Shown here one piece after another: positions 1-24,612 of a stretch of DNA of 64,000 nucleotides (position 1 is the first letter of the stretch; every line of letters starts with the position of its first letter). A program made the translations under genes and the position numbers. The DNA is taken from the NCBI RefSeq assembly GCF_964204645.1, contig NC_134026.1, positions 23,268,650-23,332,649 on the forward strand. The letters run 5' to 3'. The stretch comes from Tubulanus polymorphus. Lineage: Eukaryota > Nemertea > Palaeonemertea > Tubulaniformes > Tubulanidae. The notes under the pieces are model-generated. The model saw only the letters and a list, made by a program, of their open reading frames with translations, made no database searches and had not been told where the DNA came from.

Positions 1-397
1 ACAATAATAAAGTCATTAAGTCACATATAGAAATGTAATCACATACGTAATTATAAAGTTATTTTTCTATTTACTACAGTTGTTACATGTGTATGAACTC
101 ATGTAACATGTTTCATAACTGATGTAGTAATGAGATAGTTTGTTGTTATTAAACAACAACCTGCGAAGCATGTACGTTTCTACAGACAATTCACCTGCAA
201 CGGTGAACGAAGTTGTGAATAATTATTTTTCACGCATGCTTAACGTAAACACATTATTTCATATCATATCATATCATGTTGCAGAAGGTATAGATACGTA
301 AATATAATAGTGCTAATTAAGAGATAGCAATCCGTAAAGCAGACTAGACACTGGTATTTGCTGTTTATTTTTGTGAAAGCGATCTCGCCGTACTTAC

Positions 398-12061
<11,664 letters not shown>

Positions 12062-15000
12062 CTAGTTCACTTAACCTATCGTCTATTTTTTTATAAACGT
12101 GTCATCTGCCATGGTGGTAAACGCGCTTCGTCTATCCGCTGATTCTTTAAAGCAGCGTCTTCATCTTTTTCAATATGACTTCTACAAGAAAGAACGTCAG
12201 CGTGTGTAGATATGACTAATGAGAAGAGATCTAAAGATCCACGGCGAAGTTGAGAACAGGCATTACGTACAAGCATGGACTATAAAACGAACAATTCATA
12301 TCATATATACACTAATAAATATTTACAATAACATATATATGCCTGTAGTAAATAAGCATCAGCATCAGCATCCCAAGCAGTTAACACGATTATTCTATTT
12401 CATAATGAATGAAGTTTAATGCAAGTCCTATCAGAATGAACACACGAAGATACCTTTTCATACTAAAGCCTGTTATTCAGCGAGAAGAAAATATTCAAAA
12501 CCAGTTGCATTTTGTATCTTTAAAACATTTTGAGCTTGCAGTGGGACCTATTCAATATCTACCAGTCAAAGTGGCGCGGAAAGGTGGCATTTAGAAGTAA
12601 TGTTTTCCAACAGGGTATACATTTCAAGAAAATCAGATAATGAAAAAGTTCTCCACCAAATACACCTTAATGCACATACAATAGAAAGATATAAGATAGG
12701 AGGATAACTGAGGTTTCAGGGACTTTTAATGAAATGCATGTCTATGCAGTGAACTCACATCCAGCTAAAGTATATCCCAATGAAACACCTAGGTTGCTGA
12801 CCAGAGGTCAGAATTTCTTCACCTGACTGGATAATGGTAAGATTAAGTACACTGATGAGAATGTTGAAACATGTTAGCACAAGAACCTAAGTATAATATA
12901 AGTAGAATAGTCAATCTTAGCCACCTTATCCACTTGTCAGTACCACCGACTACAATTCCTTGGACCTCTGCTTTTCATTAATTGATTGCCAATCTAGATA
13001 AGTCAAATTCTTCGGTTTGAACTTTAGCTTCAGATTAGAATAATTATGGCTACTACCCAACACGCTTATGACAGAAAGCGCCAACGAACGTTCAGCCAAA
13101 AGTCACTGAAGTCAAAGATAACATTCAGAGCATAAAGACGCTGATAAATCATAAAAACAAAATGTTTAAGAATGTTTAGTCTCCGATGATATCATGAGCA
13201 ATAATGAGTATCGTGAGACAGGTTGTCGCGAGGAAGGTCGGACTGAAGAGTATAACGCACAACGCGAGCTGGTTTCAGATTAATAAATAGGAAACCAGAT
13301 GTTTAGTGGAACATTTTGGGATGTGATTGATTAAAATCCTCTAAAAATATCACGGCTCAATTCATATATTGGATGATTTAATGTTTCTCATTGCAGAATG
13401 AACAGAACATAAATAACCGATGTATTGCCGATCCTCATTAGTTCTTATCTGATCCAGAAGTAAAACTAATTTATCCACACTGAATCAGCTCTCAAAGTCA
13501 TTGATAAGTCGCTTGAGTGTATTTAACACGGCATTGGGCGGTGGCAGAATTATTTACAAATTCATCAGTCAAAATTCCTTATTTTGTCATAACCAGAGTA
13601 TATGAAACAATTAGCTTATTTTAGAAGGAGAAAATGATTATCAATTGAGAAATGTTTAAAATTATCTTGACATGACTATTCATATAACTTCCCTTTGAGC
13701 TAGTGCCGCACACCAGCCATAACAGACATTATATTTATCACAAAAATTCAATGAAATTCCCATATACCTTGAAGCACCTCACATCAATGATAAAAACTTG
13801 ATAAGAATATACGTAGGTTCATGAATCTGATTTGAAGAAAAAAGATCATTATCAGACTATGATAGCTATGATCACTAAAATTCGATTCTTGAATTCAGAG
13901 GAATGACCGACAAAACGAATCAGTGACAAATGAGGTGAAAAATTCTCAAGATAGTCCAAAAATGAATAAAATATTATCTTATCCGTATAAATTAATCTGT
14001 GAATACCGCATACGTTTCCATGTAAAACTAAATACAATCAACTATATCATAATTATAACGTAGAAATCAAACAAAAGGTGCAAAAAATACTACTCACATT
14101 GAAAATCATATCCAAATGCAGTATTATAGAATGAATTTCACATTAAACTGACAAGCGCCAACTATTTCAGTGTCTGTAGATCGAAGCATTTTAATTCCAA
14201 CTGCAAGACTGTCATGCAACGTACGGTGTATTGATCAACTAGCGTAATACAGCTACAGCTGCTTCAGTAAGCAAGTCAGACTCAAGTTCTCCTCACTTGC
14301 GATGTACACTCTGTTTCCAATTCAAATCTCTAAGACCAACACCCATTTACCTTTTTTTTCTTTCAAAATCACAATATCAACAGAAAAAGAAAACCTGATG
14401 ACGATGAATGTGCAAAAATTACATTCGTCTATCGGTATGAAATATATACGTACGAAATACATTTGCTTCCAACTCTATGCACGATTTTTTCAATACAATA
14501 TTTTTCGTAATTAAGTACACAAGTACCGGTAGCGCACCAAAGAAATACTGTGTATAAATCTTAATTCTTTCCAACCATTTCCAAAGACATCTGCTCATTA
14601 CGTTCAACCGATTTAAACCATCGTTTAATCCCAAAATTCAAGGTGCTGACTTTAAGAAACAACAACATATTTTTCGGGTAAAATAACTAAACTAAATAAA
14701 CTAACTTACCATTAATTTCATGAGTGAAAACTCTACTAAAAGTTACCCAAAGTCAGTTTGCCTAGCAGATTGGCTTTATTAAAGTATACGATAGCAAATA
14801 TCTGCTCTCAAGTTGAATATGATACATTAGCTGGCATTTAGAATTCATGAATGTTCGCGCAGATAAACGCTTTTCAGAACCAACCAACTGTACTTCATCT
14901 ACACATTTCATACATACGAGATATTATTTCTACTTACACAACACGGGCGCATGTGGCATACCAGAAAATGTGTTCACTAGCTCAGAAAAAAAATTTCCAC

Positions 15001-15952
15001 ACTCGAGGAGAAGCTTCCTACGGCAATAAGCAGTAGATATTGTTCATGGAGTATAGTTAGTTTTAATTGATTACAGGAGACACCATGAGTAATTTATGCA
15101 GTCGCTAGTAATGATGTTTTTCTTTCGAACAGAAGAGGACTCCAAGCATTTAGATTTTGATTGGTTTTAAGAAGCTTAAACTTAAGAAATTCGGGGCCTA
15201 ATTTTTCTAAGCTTTGCTGCAATTTCGATGTTCACAAACACAATGATTTTTTAGATCTTCTAGAATTGGTAAAACAGCTTATTGTCACAACAATTTTGTT
15301 ATTTTTTCAGTTGTTCAATCATAATTTTGATCATTCTTCAGAAAATATTCAGTCTGGGATATTTGAGGATGGGAATTTTAAGGGACCTCGAGGTGTCCCG
15401 GACCCCCATGGACACCCCTGGATCCGCCACTGCCGGCTTTGACGTCGACGACATGTTCTGTTGTTTACATGTACAGAGCCCGGTGTCATGAATAGGTTTA
15501 AGCTTGAAACGGTTAAGTTTTAATTGTTGTCCTCAATGAGATTTGTCAAGTTGCCAAGTTGCCAATTTGAGTTTAACTTCTTCGTGATACTGGATAAGCA
15601 TAGTTAGCTTGGCAGTGGGGCGGTTAGTTACGTTTCACCCGTAATCACGAATAAAAAATCCACTACTGAAATATAGATTACTAATCATAACTCAAATACT
15701 AACATGAAAATGATTCTTACCGATTTCTAAAAGTTCTCAAATGAAGAATTCGCGATCATTCAATTCCTTCTTTACTCCCTATTTGCGATAGAAAATTCAT
15801 CAGTCAAAACGCAAATTTTGACGTTCAAGAATCGCGGTTTGACAATTTACGACGATAGCGCCATCCGTCGGTAAAAGTGTTTATTGAAACTGCAATTTCG
15901 TTTAAAAAATCGATTCTGATCTCAGCGGCGCTGGTGATTTGTAGTTCCTTGG
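12062..15952. other. Gene-poor stretch upstream of the phosphatase exons
   Basis: AT-rich sequence with only short open frames and no domain recognised on either strand. It may be intron of the phosphatase gene leading to ectodomain exons that I could not identify, or its promoter region. The only clear motif is a transposon-like end at 15417-15432. Confidence 0.5.
15417..15432. mobile_element. Possible DNA-transposon terminus
   Basis: The 16-mer CCTGGATCCGCCACTG closes a G/C-rich tail (from about 15362, AAGGGACCTCGAGG and GTCCCGGACC). Its reverse complement, CAGTGGCGGATCCAGG, is a familiar type of cut-and-paste transposon end in invertebrate genomes. No partner end was seen nearby, so this is a fragment at best. 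Confidence 0.4.
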
Positions 15953-17209
15953 CTAAATTGTGGCCTGGTATTGATATTCTTCCCGGGGTCGATATCTGAC
16001 GATTGTATTCCCAGTCCTTGGTGCTCTATTGAATGGTCTCCGGCTACACGGTCTACAAAACTGATGAACCGGGGGTCTGTTGTTGTCGCCACGATAATTT
16101 CTCAATCCAGGTTTTTGTAAAAATAAGCTACCGGTACGTTGGGGATTGTGTCTTTTAGAGTTATATCGATCATAGAGCTGTACTGATGAAGTGTTCCATT
16201 GGTTAACGGTAGTTTGTATAGTTGATGGTGGTCGTTGTTCCAATTCGATTATAACAGCTGGTTCATCGGCAACCTGGGGAGCTTCTCTCCATTTTCTCCT
16301 CTCGGCTCTTCCATTTTTCGTCGCGGTATGATCAATACAAGGAATGCTATAGTTTGAATGTTGCTGGAATCTAGCGAGGTCCCTATTTACACATCTAATA
16401 CCGGACTTCACCTCTCGAATCCGCAGAAATAACTGATGCGTTAAAGACTTACTTTCAATTTCGAATTGTCGGCTGTGATAAGCATTTAATACTTTGGCTC
16501 TTTTCAGTGCCCTTGAATCGTCCATTTCCGTTCCTAATCTGAACTTGATATGAAGTTTAATTCATTCCGATTTCATGTTGTTTCAATGTTTCCATCGTGT
16601 TGGCTTGGATATATGAATTTTTCATTATATAAGGCTGTGGCAAACTTGTTCTGACAACATTATTACGCCGAAATGAATTAAGCCAAAAAGCGTCAAACTG
16701 TTTTACGTCAACAATCGTGAAAATACATCGTGAGAAATCACCCGCATTAGGATTACTGTGATGGATAACGATTGATAAATGTAAAAAGTTAAATCAAATT
16801 AAATCGGACTATGATTGTCTCACGTCATGGTTGTTCTGTTGTTGTAGCGGACAATTCGGAACAAGGCCTGTTGGGTATCGTTGTGACTGCAATTTTCCGA
16901 TAACGACACTTCACGAACGAGTCGAGGTGTCGGTGGTGGATTAAAAGCCGTCGGAACTTCATTCAGATGATGTATAAGTTCTGTAGGATAATGATTTTGC
17001 CAGATTTTGTTTCTTTGTTTTGAAACAATATTGCTGTTCGAAAGGCTTGACTCCTTGCAAAACAAGGAAAACAAGCAAAATCCTTGCAAAACAAGCAAAA
17101 TCTGTTCTCTAAGATCTTTATCATTTACCTTCGTTTAAATTTTTCTCTTGGAAGGTGTTGAAAATCTGTAGAAATCCTACGTGGGACTATATTAGACTTT
17201 GACCTGATA
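15953..17209 (-). CDS. Unrecognised basic protein, at least three exons (5' end unresolved)
   Basis: I do not recognise the family. Three minus-strand pieces join in phase. An exon at about 17129-17209 ends KFKR before GTAAAT. An exon at about 16812-17058 contains PTAFNPPPTPRLVREVSLSE and ends TTMT at a GTGAGA donor. A last exon at 15953-16551 follows a TTCAG acceptor and reads TLGTEMDDSRALKRAK onward for about 200 residues to a stop. The last exon has a helical, charged stretch (HSRQFEIESKSLTHQLFLRI) and then an Arg/Asn/Pro-rich, low-complexity C-terminus with several aromatic residues. There is no signal peptide or membrane segment in these pieces. The acceptor of the middle exon (GAGTCAAG before CCTTTCG) was picked because it keeps the frame; others are possible. 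It lies head-to-head with the CXXC gene, so a shared promoter near 17.4-18.0 kb is plausible. Confidence 0.5.
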
Positions 17210-17429
17210 CAAAAATAAAATCTACCCAGCCTCGTCATGGAAAAATAACCCTCGTAACAATTTTTGTATCGACTTTTTGAAAAAAAAGAAAAAAGAATTA
17301 AATAAAAAATTCTCTTGGCCTCGTGCGTGATGCGATGAGAAACTTTTATTTCGGCTTTATCTGATTCATGAACTGAATCACCTAGACCTAATGAGAAGGT
17401 CAGAGAGAAGAAGAGACATAGATTCATCC

Positions 17430-18024
17430 GAATGAATTATTTATTCAAATTGTCTATGGTATATTATAGGTCATTTATTCATTTTTGTAAATAGATATGT
17501 AAAGCCTTACTAATTTCTATGCAATGAACGTCATCTGGCCCTTTTGGGCGATAGCGCCCTTTTTAGATAAAGAAAGATATTTTTTGAGATTCATTTTGTT
17601 GGCTGCCTAATTATTTCAATACATCAAGATTTTGGATAGTCACGATTTTAGCTCGTTAAACTGGTTTGGGTTTGGGAAAAGCAGAAACACAATATACTAT
17701 CTATCTGCTCTTAATTGTTGTACTGTTTGATTCTTATATCAAACGTGCAGTTTCTGCAAATCACACTGTCACAATTCAAGCATCGCTCTTTTGTGTCGAA
17801 AACGTCGCGGTGATAAAAAAAATAGATGCGCGAACACCGCGTAGGCCCTAGTGTACAGTGTAGATTACAGCATGCACGTTTCGGCCACCGTAAAACTTCG
17901 TCGCCTGAGTGTATATGTGTTGTTCTTGTGTTCTTTGTGCAGCGTGACGCGCCGCTAAAAGTGAACTGATTCTCTTCTCAAATTCTCCCATTCTGAGGGT
18001 CGTCCAGCTAAACAAAACATACAG
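17430..18024 (+). promoter_or_regulatory. Likely divergent promoter region and 5' non-coding exon of the CXXC gene
   Basis: The stretch 17860-18000 is richer in CpG than its surroundings, and a good donor (ACATACAG then GTAATT) ends at 18024. The next exon of the plus-strand CXXC gene begins at 19663, so 18024 probably closes its first, untranslated exon. The unrecognised gene reads away on the minus strand. The transcription start is inferred, not seen. Confidence 0.4.
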
Positions 18025-19662
18025 GTAATTTATTCACAAACTATAGCATGTGTTCGTAATATTTATTCTCTTCCGAATATCGTGTAAATGAGTCGTATCA
18101 ATGATAGAAATTTGTCGGAAATTGAGACGACCATGGTGGATCTTCGTGATGAAAAATCGCCATCTTTCCTCTATTCATGAAAATTCACCTACACAAATAC
18201 GAAATGGCGACACTCCTAATCCAATGTTTGGCATATTTTTGTGAATTGTCATGCCATTATAATTATATATTTATTCAATCAGTTTGTAGGCTTATTATAC
18301 ATTAGGCATAGTAATCGTAGGCCTACGTATTAGGCTTTAGGCTTACTACTACTTTCTTGAAAAAATGATTCAAAAAAAATCTACTAAAGAAGAACATTGA
18401 AAAAGAATATTAGACATTATTCCAGTATTTTTTTCAAAATAGATAAATTGTTTGATACAGTAGACCTGCCTGGTACAGATCAGATCTGATGAAATCATTC
18501 CAGTTTTTAACAAAAGGCTCAAAAAATTGATAGGCCTAGGCTACTTTTTTTTTCTCCGCAGCAGTCAGTCAGAAAAATCCAGGCACATGCTTGGGAGGGG
18601 GGAAGTTTGGGGGTATCGAACAAACCCCCCTTAAATTTTTGAAAAGGCAGTACGAATAAAATTTGGGCTAAGATAAGAAATTTGGACGCAATTTTCACGT
18701 TTATTTGGAAAATGAAAGTGAATTCTCAATTAATTTATTCAGGTGCTCAGATATTTTTTTTGGCCTCTGGCTGAATGTGACGTTTAAGTTTAAGTTTAAG
18801 ATTGAAAATAATGTATCTAAGATTTTCAATAGGAAAGTGCCCCTTTTGGGGGAAAAGTGCACTTTTCTTTATATGATACTGCCTCTCAGAAAAAACTGGC
18901 CTGAAATCATGCTGAAAATTTCTAAAGATAAAATCCTGGCGGTCAGGTCCCTTCATTAATCAGGTTTAATAGAATCCAGCCTGCCAGGTGTAAATAAATT
19001 TTAATTTGAGCCCATATTTATAATTTATTGTACATATATTGGGAGGAAATTCAACAGAGCGCCAGGCGCACTTAAACCAGTCCAATGAATCCAAGGTTAA
19101 GAATAGCGACAGGTGAAGGATCAAGGCCGTTGATGTTTACATCTATTGAATTAAACATGTTGCTTGTGAAATCAAGTCCATAAGAAATCAAAATTGGTGT
19201 AGCCTATTGGTTTTCCGTTACGTATTTCATTTTAGAAAAAAACTTTGGTTTTCCATGCCTATAATTACAAACTTAGTTCTCACGCTTAGGACAACAGAAG
19301 GAGATAAGCCAATTTATTTAAAGAATATTTCATAAATTTATTTTTTTTAATGAAGAATAAAATCCTGCTGGCCTGGTCCAGAATTTTCTCAAATCTGTTC
19401 TTTTTTTCTGTAAAAAAGAATACCTGCCTGCCTGTCCGGTCACTTCGGTGGGTAGAGAATGGGAGAACAAGGTAGCCTATCATTTTTTAAAGCATCACAT
19501 TTTTATTTTTTGAAGCCCATGATTAAACGTAGAAGATAAAAGTCTGGATTAAACTACATGTGTATCTATATTACATTCAGGTTCTACTGTATCATGTACT
19601 AATAATACATGAACTTGTAATGAAAGTTACAGCAAGTAGACTAATATTTTATGTTTGTGTAG

Positions 19663-22600
19663 GATAAAATAAGGGATGACCCGTGTGCGGCGCGGTCGCT
19701 GTGGAAAATGTGAGGGCTGCATCAAAGAAGACTGCGGAAATTGTCATACTTGTAAAGACATGCCAAAATTTGGAGGCAAAGGGAAAATGAAGCAGGCGTG
19801 CAAGCAAAGGATTTGTATAGTAAGTACCGGTAACTTGACTTACTTCGTGTAGTAAAGGTTGATTTAATAATTTAATCAGAAGGTATTCTTACAATTTATG
19901 TTGTATTTTCAGGCCCCTATAGAGGTCACAGACTCACCATCTGAGAAGGATTACGTACCATCTTCTCACCCAGTGGGAGATACTCCATCAGCTGATGAGA
20001 AATCCACAAGCCCTTCCTCTACGCCAACATCTCCGGCAAAATCCCTCGGTTCTCCAACCCCAGAAAAACGTAAAAGTTTATCATCGAGCAAATTAGAAGA
20101 CATTGTTAGACTGATTAAAATGCAAGCCCACAAAGCGAAAGAGACATTGCAAAATTTTGCTCCTGCTTCAACTAGCCCAGTAAAAGATGTGAAAACTTCC
20201 GAAATTTCTGAAGGGGAAGATAAGGTGGATGGTATTGATCATGACCAAAAATTTAGTAATGATGAAAGTTTAGTAGCTCAGGAGGCTGAGACTAATGTTT
20301 TACATAAAGTCCCACCACTGAGAATGATTTTGAAAGACCGACTGACTAGATCTGATCGTGCATCATCTGAACCTCCTCAGCAAACAGATCCGGTCGAATC
20401 TACTGAAAAATCAACTGTCAGACCACGACATTCATCATTGGATTCTCACTGGAAGGAAGTGGCTAATGATGGTAGTGTATTAAATGACAACGAAGACCTT
20501 TTATCTATGACAAAAAGGCGAATAGGTCGATCTAAAAAACAACGCAAAGCGCGTAGACCTAGCAGAGTGTTGGTGAAAAAAGAAGACCTTTCAGAATCTG
20601 ACAAAGTTACGGAAAATTTTGATAATGATGATAATCCTCTGACAGGTGATACAAATTTTGAATTTGATAATTCAGCTGAGAGTGTAGAGATACTAAATAA
20701 TGCTGAACTTAAGCCGAAGCAAAGAAAAAGGAGACGTCCTAGCCGCTCTAGTGTAGATCAAAATTCACCTATAGAAAATCTGGCTAAATCTGAAAGAATT
20801 CGACAACGAACAATTTCATGTGCATCTTCTGAGTTGAGTGTTGAATCAAATGAAAAAAGTATCAATGAAGGATCGGACGTATCGATCAAAAAGCCAAAGA
20901 AGAGTGGTAGAACTCCGAAGAATTCAATGAAATCATTAAGCGATATAGAAGGCATTACTCAGCATCCAAAACAAGTTGATGAATCTATCATAGCTTCTAA
21001 GAAGCGTGGAAGACCAAAAAAGAAAAATTTAGACGGCATTTCAACTGAGAACGAAGATCATTGCGATGTACCATTCAATAATAATAATGTTATTTCTGGA
21101 GCAGTAGAGGAAAACAAGACTTTGAATGAGCCTATAAAGTTAAAAAGGAAAAGAAAACCAAATTTAAACATCGATGAAATATTGGCAGGTTTGGATGAAT
21201 CTGATGAAACAACCACTGGTAAAAAGAGGAAGATCGATACTAGTCATTATGTTGACACGATCACTGAAATACCAGCTATGGAGAAAGGATTAGTTGATGA
21301 AAAATGTAGGGCAGCCTCTCCCAGTGTAGCAATTATGTCTGATACTAAGTGTGACATTACAGAAAATGTGAAAACACGGCATCGAAAACGCAAGTCAATA
21401 AATAATACCTCGCACATCGTTCATTCGGTTTATGCTGAAGTGCACGCTGATCAATACAGAAACGAAGAAAATGACAGCCAAGATCAAATTGACGAAGACA
21501 TTATGAAGACAGATTTACATGACAATATTAGTAGCCCGAAGAAAAGAGGACGACGAAAGAAAAAACAGAAGTTTTTCGATGATGAACAAAATACTGGCAA
21601 ATCTTCAAAAACTACATCTCCAGAAGTATCAGATAAAGAAAATAAAGATGATAATTCAAGTGATATTGTAAAATCCGATGAAATAAGTAATGCCACTTCT
21701 GCAACCATTGATGAACTTCAAGATGAAGTTATCACACGTAAACGAGGTCGGCCAAGGAAAAAGTTGCCTGTAAGTTTGGGCAAGAAATTTACTGAAAAGT
21801 ATGCCATGGTTCAGGAGAATCTATTGAACAATGAAGAAACCATTGAAACTAATGGTGAAGCCAGTACACAAACGCCCGAAAATAATGTTCAGAAACCCAC
21901 CGATGCAGTGACCATTGAGCAAAATTTACCAGCAAATAGTGCGACTTCCATGGAGCTAAACAATCTAACATCAGGAAAAGTAATTAGGCGGAAGAGGAAG
22001 AAAAAGTTTCGATTTTTCATTCGTAAGGGTCATATTAAGAAAGATTTATTGACTAATCCTAAAGATGAGGTGGCTAAATTTGCTGAATCTGATCCTGAAA
22101 TTAAAATTCGAAGGAAACAGTCGGATAAATCTACAAAGAAACCTGATTTGACGAAGTTGAAGGCGAAACCATTGAAAATTGGAATCAAATATGAAGATGA
22201 AGTCGATTTTGAAGCTTCAGAAAAAACAGTAAACGTAGTAGCCAGTACAAGCAAAACTGTACCCGCTGCAATTGGTGCTCAGAAACACGCAGCTCTTATC
22301 ATTGGCCCAGTCACTAGAAGAAAATCTAAAGACTCGGATTCAGTGACATCTGATGCCTCAGTTAGAACAGCCAATTCCTCATCAAGTCAAAGGAGTTGTA
22401 AAAGGCTTACTGATAATGTTGTCATTTCTTCAAAAGATAAATCAAAGGTCACGAAAAATGCAATGAAATCGGATAAACAAACGATGTTCCGACGTATGAT
22501 GAAACGCAAAAATCATCATTTGAAATCGCTATCAACTATAAGTAAAGCAAAAGTGAAAAAGATGCGTGCTACAACTACTCAACAAGAAGCTGTGTTGAAG

Positions 22601-23549
22601 AAGAAGGTTTATGCGAAAGGAAAGGCAACAAAAACTGTGTCACCAATATCTAGCAGAAAAACCCGAGGTCGTCCACGAAAATCTTCTGAAAATGAACCAA
22701 CATCCGTCGAAGCTACTAGTACTACTAGTTCAGCACTAACCACTCCTGTTGTAGGATATGAAGTAAGTGTTTTCCTGGTTTTTAACATCTATGCAAGCTG
22801 CATCCCATGAATGAATATTTCAATTATTCTTATTGTTTCAGAACACGTTCGATGAACCAACTTCGACGATGGATCTCAGCCCGCAGATAATTGTGCACCA
22901 TTTGACTCTCGGTGAGGTCCAGTGGGTAAAAGATATCCATTACTATGACACTTGTCGGCGGTGTATGGATGTTAAACTCGAGAATAACAAATGTCCGGAT
23001 TGTAATGCTGAATATCGCAAATCGTGCGTTCTAAAATCTGTGCGGGCTTTACTAGGAATCCGGTGCATCGAAAACGGTCATGAATCGTGGCAGGAATTCA
23101 TGTTCTACACGAGCCATCTACGCCATTTGCTGCGCGATCGTAATGTCGATATGTTTAATATAAACTCACTGAAGGCAGTATTACTCGATGATTCGGATCC
23201 GTTAATTTTCCATTTCTCGGCTACCGACGGTATAATAAATATCCTCGATCTGAATCACGTCAATTCGTTTAGTGGCTCGTCATCGGGATATTCAGAATCT
23301 CCTGCATTAGCAACATCGTCGTCGTCGTCTTTATCCGCGGAGGATTCTACGGCTCTAGTGCCAGCCGTGTCGGCTCCAAGTTTAACTTCTTTACCATCGA
23401 TTGCTTTGCCTCCTAGCGTTTCGACGAGTAACTTTCCGGAACTCGCTGATCAAGTACAAAACATCATGCACAATATAAGCGGTTATCGAATAATTCAATA
23501 TCAAAGTGCCGCTGCTACACAGGTGTTCGGACATCATTCAGCGTATTAG
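19663..23549 (+). CDS. CXXC zinc-finger protein with AT-hooks and C-terminal zinc-ribbon/OB-like module
   Basis: Predicted nuclear chromatin protein of 1233 residues from three coding exons: ATG 19676-19819, 19913-22762 and 22842-23549, all phase 0. Residues 9-47 form a CXXC finger, the domain that binds unmethylated CpG: Cys 9, 12, 15, 20, 23, 26, 42 and 47, with the KFGG motif. It is most like the DNMT1-type finger, but no methyltransferase follows. The large middle exon is Lys/Ser/Glu-rich and disordered, with RGRP AT-hook cores ([26 protein letters not shown]) and a related KKRGRRKKK. The last exon holds CxxC-x9-CxxC (Cys 1036, 1039, 1049, 1052) preceded by HYYDT and followed by a hydrophobic segment ([12 protein letters not shown]). 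The spacing recalls the C-terminal zinc-ribbon OB fold of RPA1; that comparison is inference. A Ser-rich tail closes the protein. I know no named orthologue with this domain order. Confidence 0.85.
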
Positions 23550-23768
23550 TACCATTATATGCAATACTATCTATTTAACATTGCACAAATGGCCCATAAG
23601 CTTAATAGATTATTTTCTACTGATGAAATATCTTGTATAGATCTTCTAATTATCATACTGATTAAGATTAATATTTGTGTATCTTGTAAACTGAAAAATA
23701 TTTTGCGTACCTAGCATACAATCCATGAGCCTGAGTTTTTGCCACCAGTGCAATGTTGATTTTCCATC

Positions 23769-23774
23769 AATAAA
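23769..23774 (+). other. Polyadenylation signal AATAAA (proximal)
   Basis: Canonical hexamer 220 bp after the CXXC gene stop codon. Confidence 0.5.
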
Positions 23775-24433
23775 TCCCTTTGTAAATATATGATCAGCTA
23801 ACCAGTGTTTGTGTAATAGTTAGCTTATGTATTTGAACATGTACTTACTGTAGATTTAACTGTTAGCTTTTTGTGATAAACTACGCATGATTCTTCTTTG
23901 TTGTCTTCCACATGTTATTAATTGTCGAATTGTTAACCCGAAAAATTGAATCAAAAAGTAAATTGTTAGTCTCCTGCATTTTGATTGAATTCAAAGCACC
24001 TCGTCCTGATTTTCATACGTCACTGGTAGTAGTAATTGCTCATCACTTTGTTAATGATAATTTGTATCTAATGCAAGTTTTATCACCTCACTGAATTTTC
24101 ACTTATTGAATTGCTTGACCTTTTTTTTTCAAAATATGTGTTCGACCGATTAACTAGTAATGCTCAGTTAAAAATGTTAGCGATTTCTCATAATTAATTA
24201 TATATGTACCTATCATAGCATTAGATGTTGTATTATCATATTGCAGCCCTTTCTCATTCCTGTCTTCCGCTGTTACATTTGAGTTGAAGAACTCCCTTCT
24301 TTAAAAGTTCAAAATCTCCATTTGATTTCTCACATAATGTTTTGATGCCTGTGATACTAAAAATGGAATATTACGAATTAGCCTAAAAGCACATTAAAAG
24401 TGTAATTGTCAAAATGAAATACTATTTAGATAT

Positions 24434-24612
24434 AGTGGAACCTCATTACAATGACCTCTGAGATAGCTATTTATCGGTTATTACTTAAAACCTAGAATTT
24501 CACCCCAAATAGGACAATTTGAATAATCTCATACTGAACTATATATATAATGAACTATCTGTAATAAAAGATTTTCTGGTCCCCTGAAATTCGTTGTTAC
24601 AAGGTTCCACTG
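24434..24612. mobile_element. pogo/Tigger-like MITE
   Basis: About 180 bp flanked by TA dinucleotides. The left end reads AGTGGAACCTCATTACAATG and the right end reads CGTTGTTACAAGGTTCCACT, imperfect inverted repeats of each other with the CAGTGGAACCT core and an internal GGTCCCCTGAAATTC. Such ends are typical of pogo-group (Tc1/mariner superfamily) non-autonomous elements. There is no coding capacity. Confidence 0.75.

Noticed and set aside
12091-12276. 61-residue minus-strand frame just upstream of the phosphatase stalk exon
   Set aside because: Composition and lack of splice sites do not support an ectodomain exon or a separate gene.
14419-14634. 71-residue minus-strand frame with a hydrophobic segment
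   Set aside because: No homology recognised and no neighbouring exons; likely chance in AT-rich DNA.
17546-17559. GGGCG-ATAG-CGCCC hairpin followed by a T run, resembling a bacterial terminator
   Set aside because: The locus is eukaryotic and the hairpin is short; it does not follow a recognised gene end in the right orientation.
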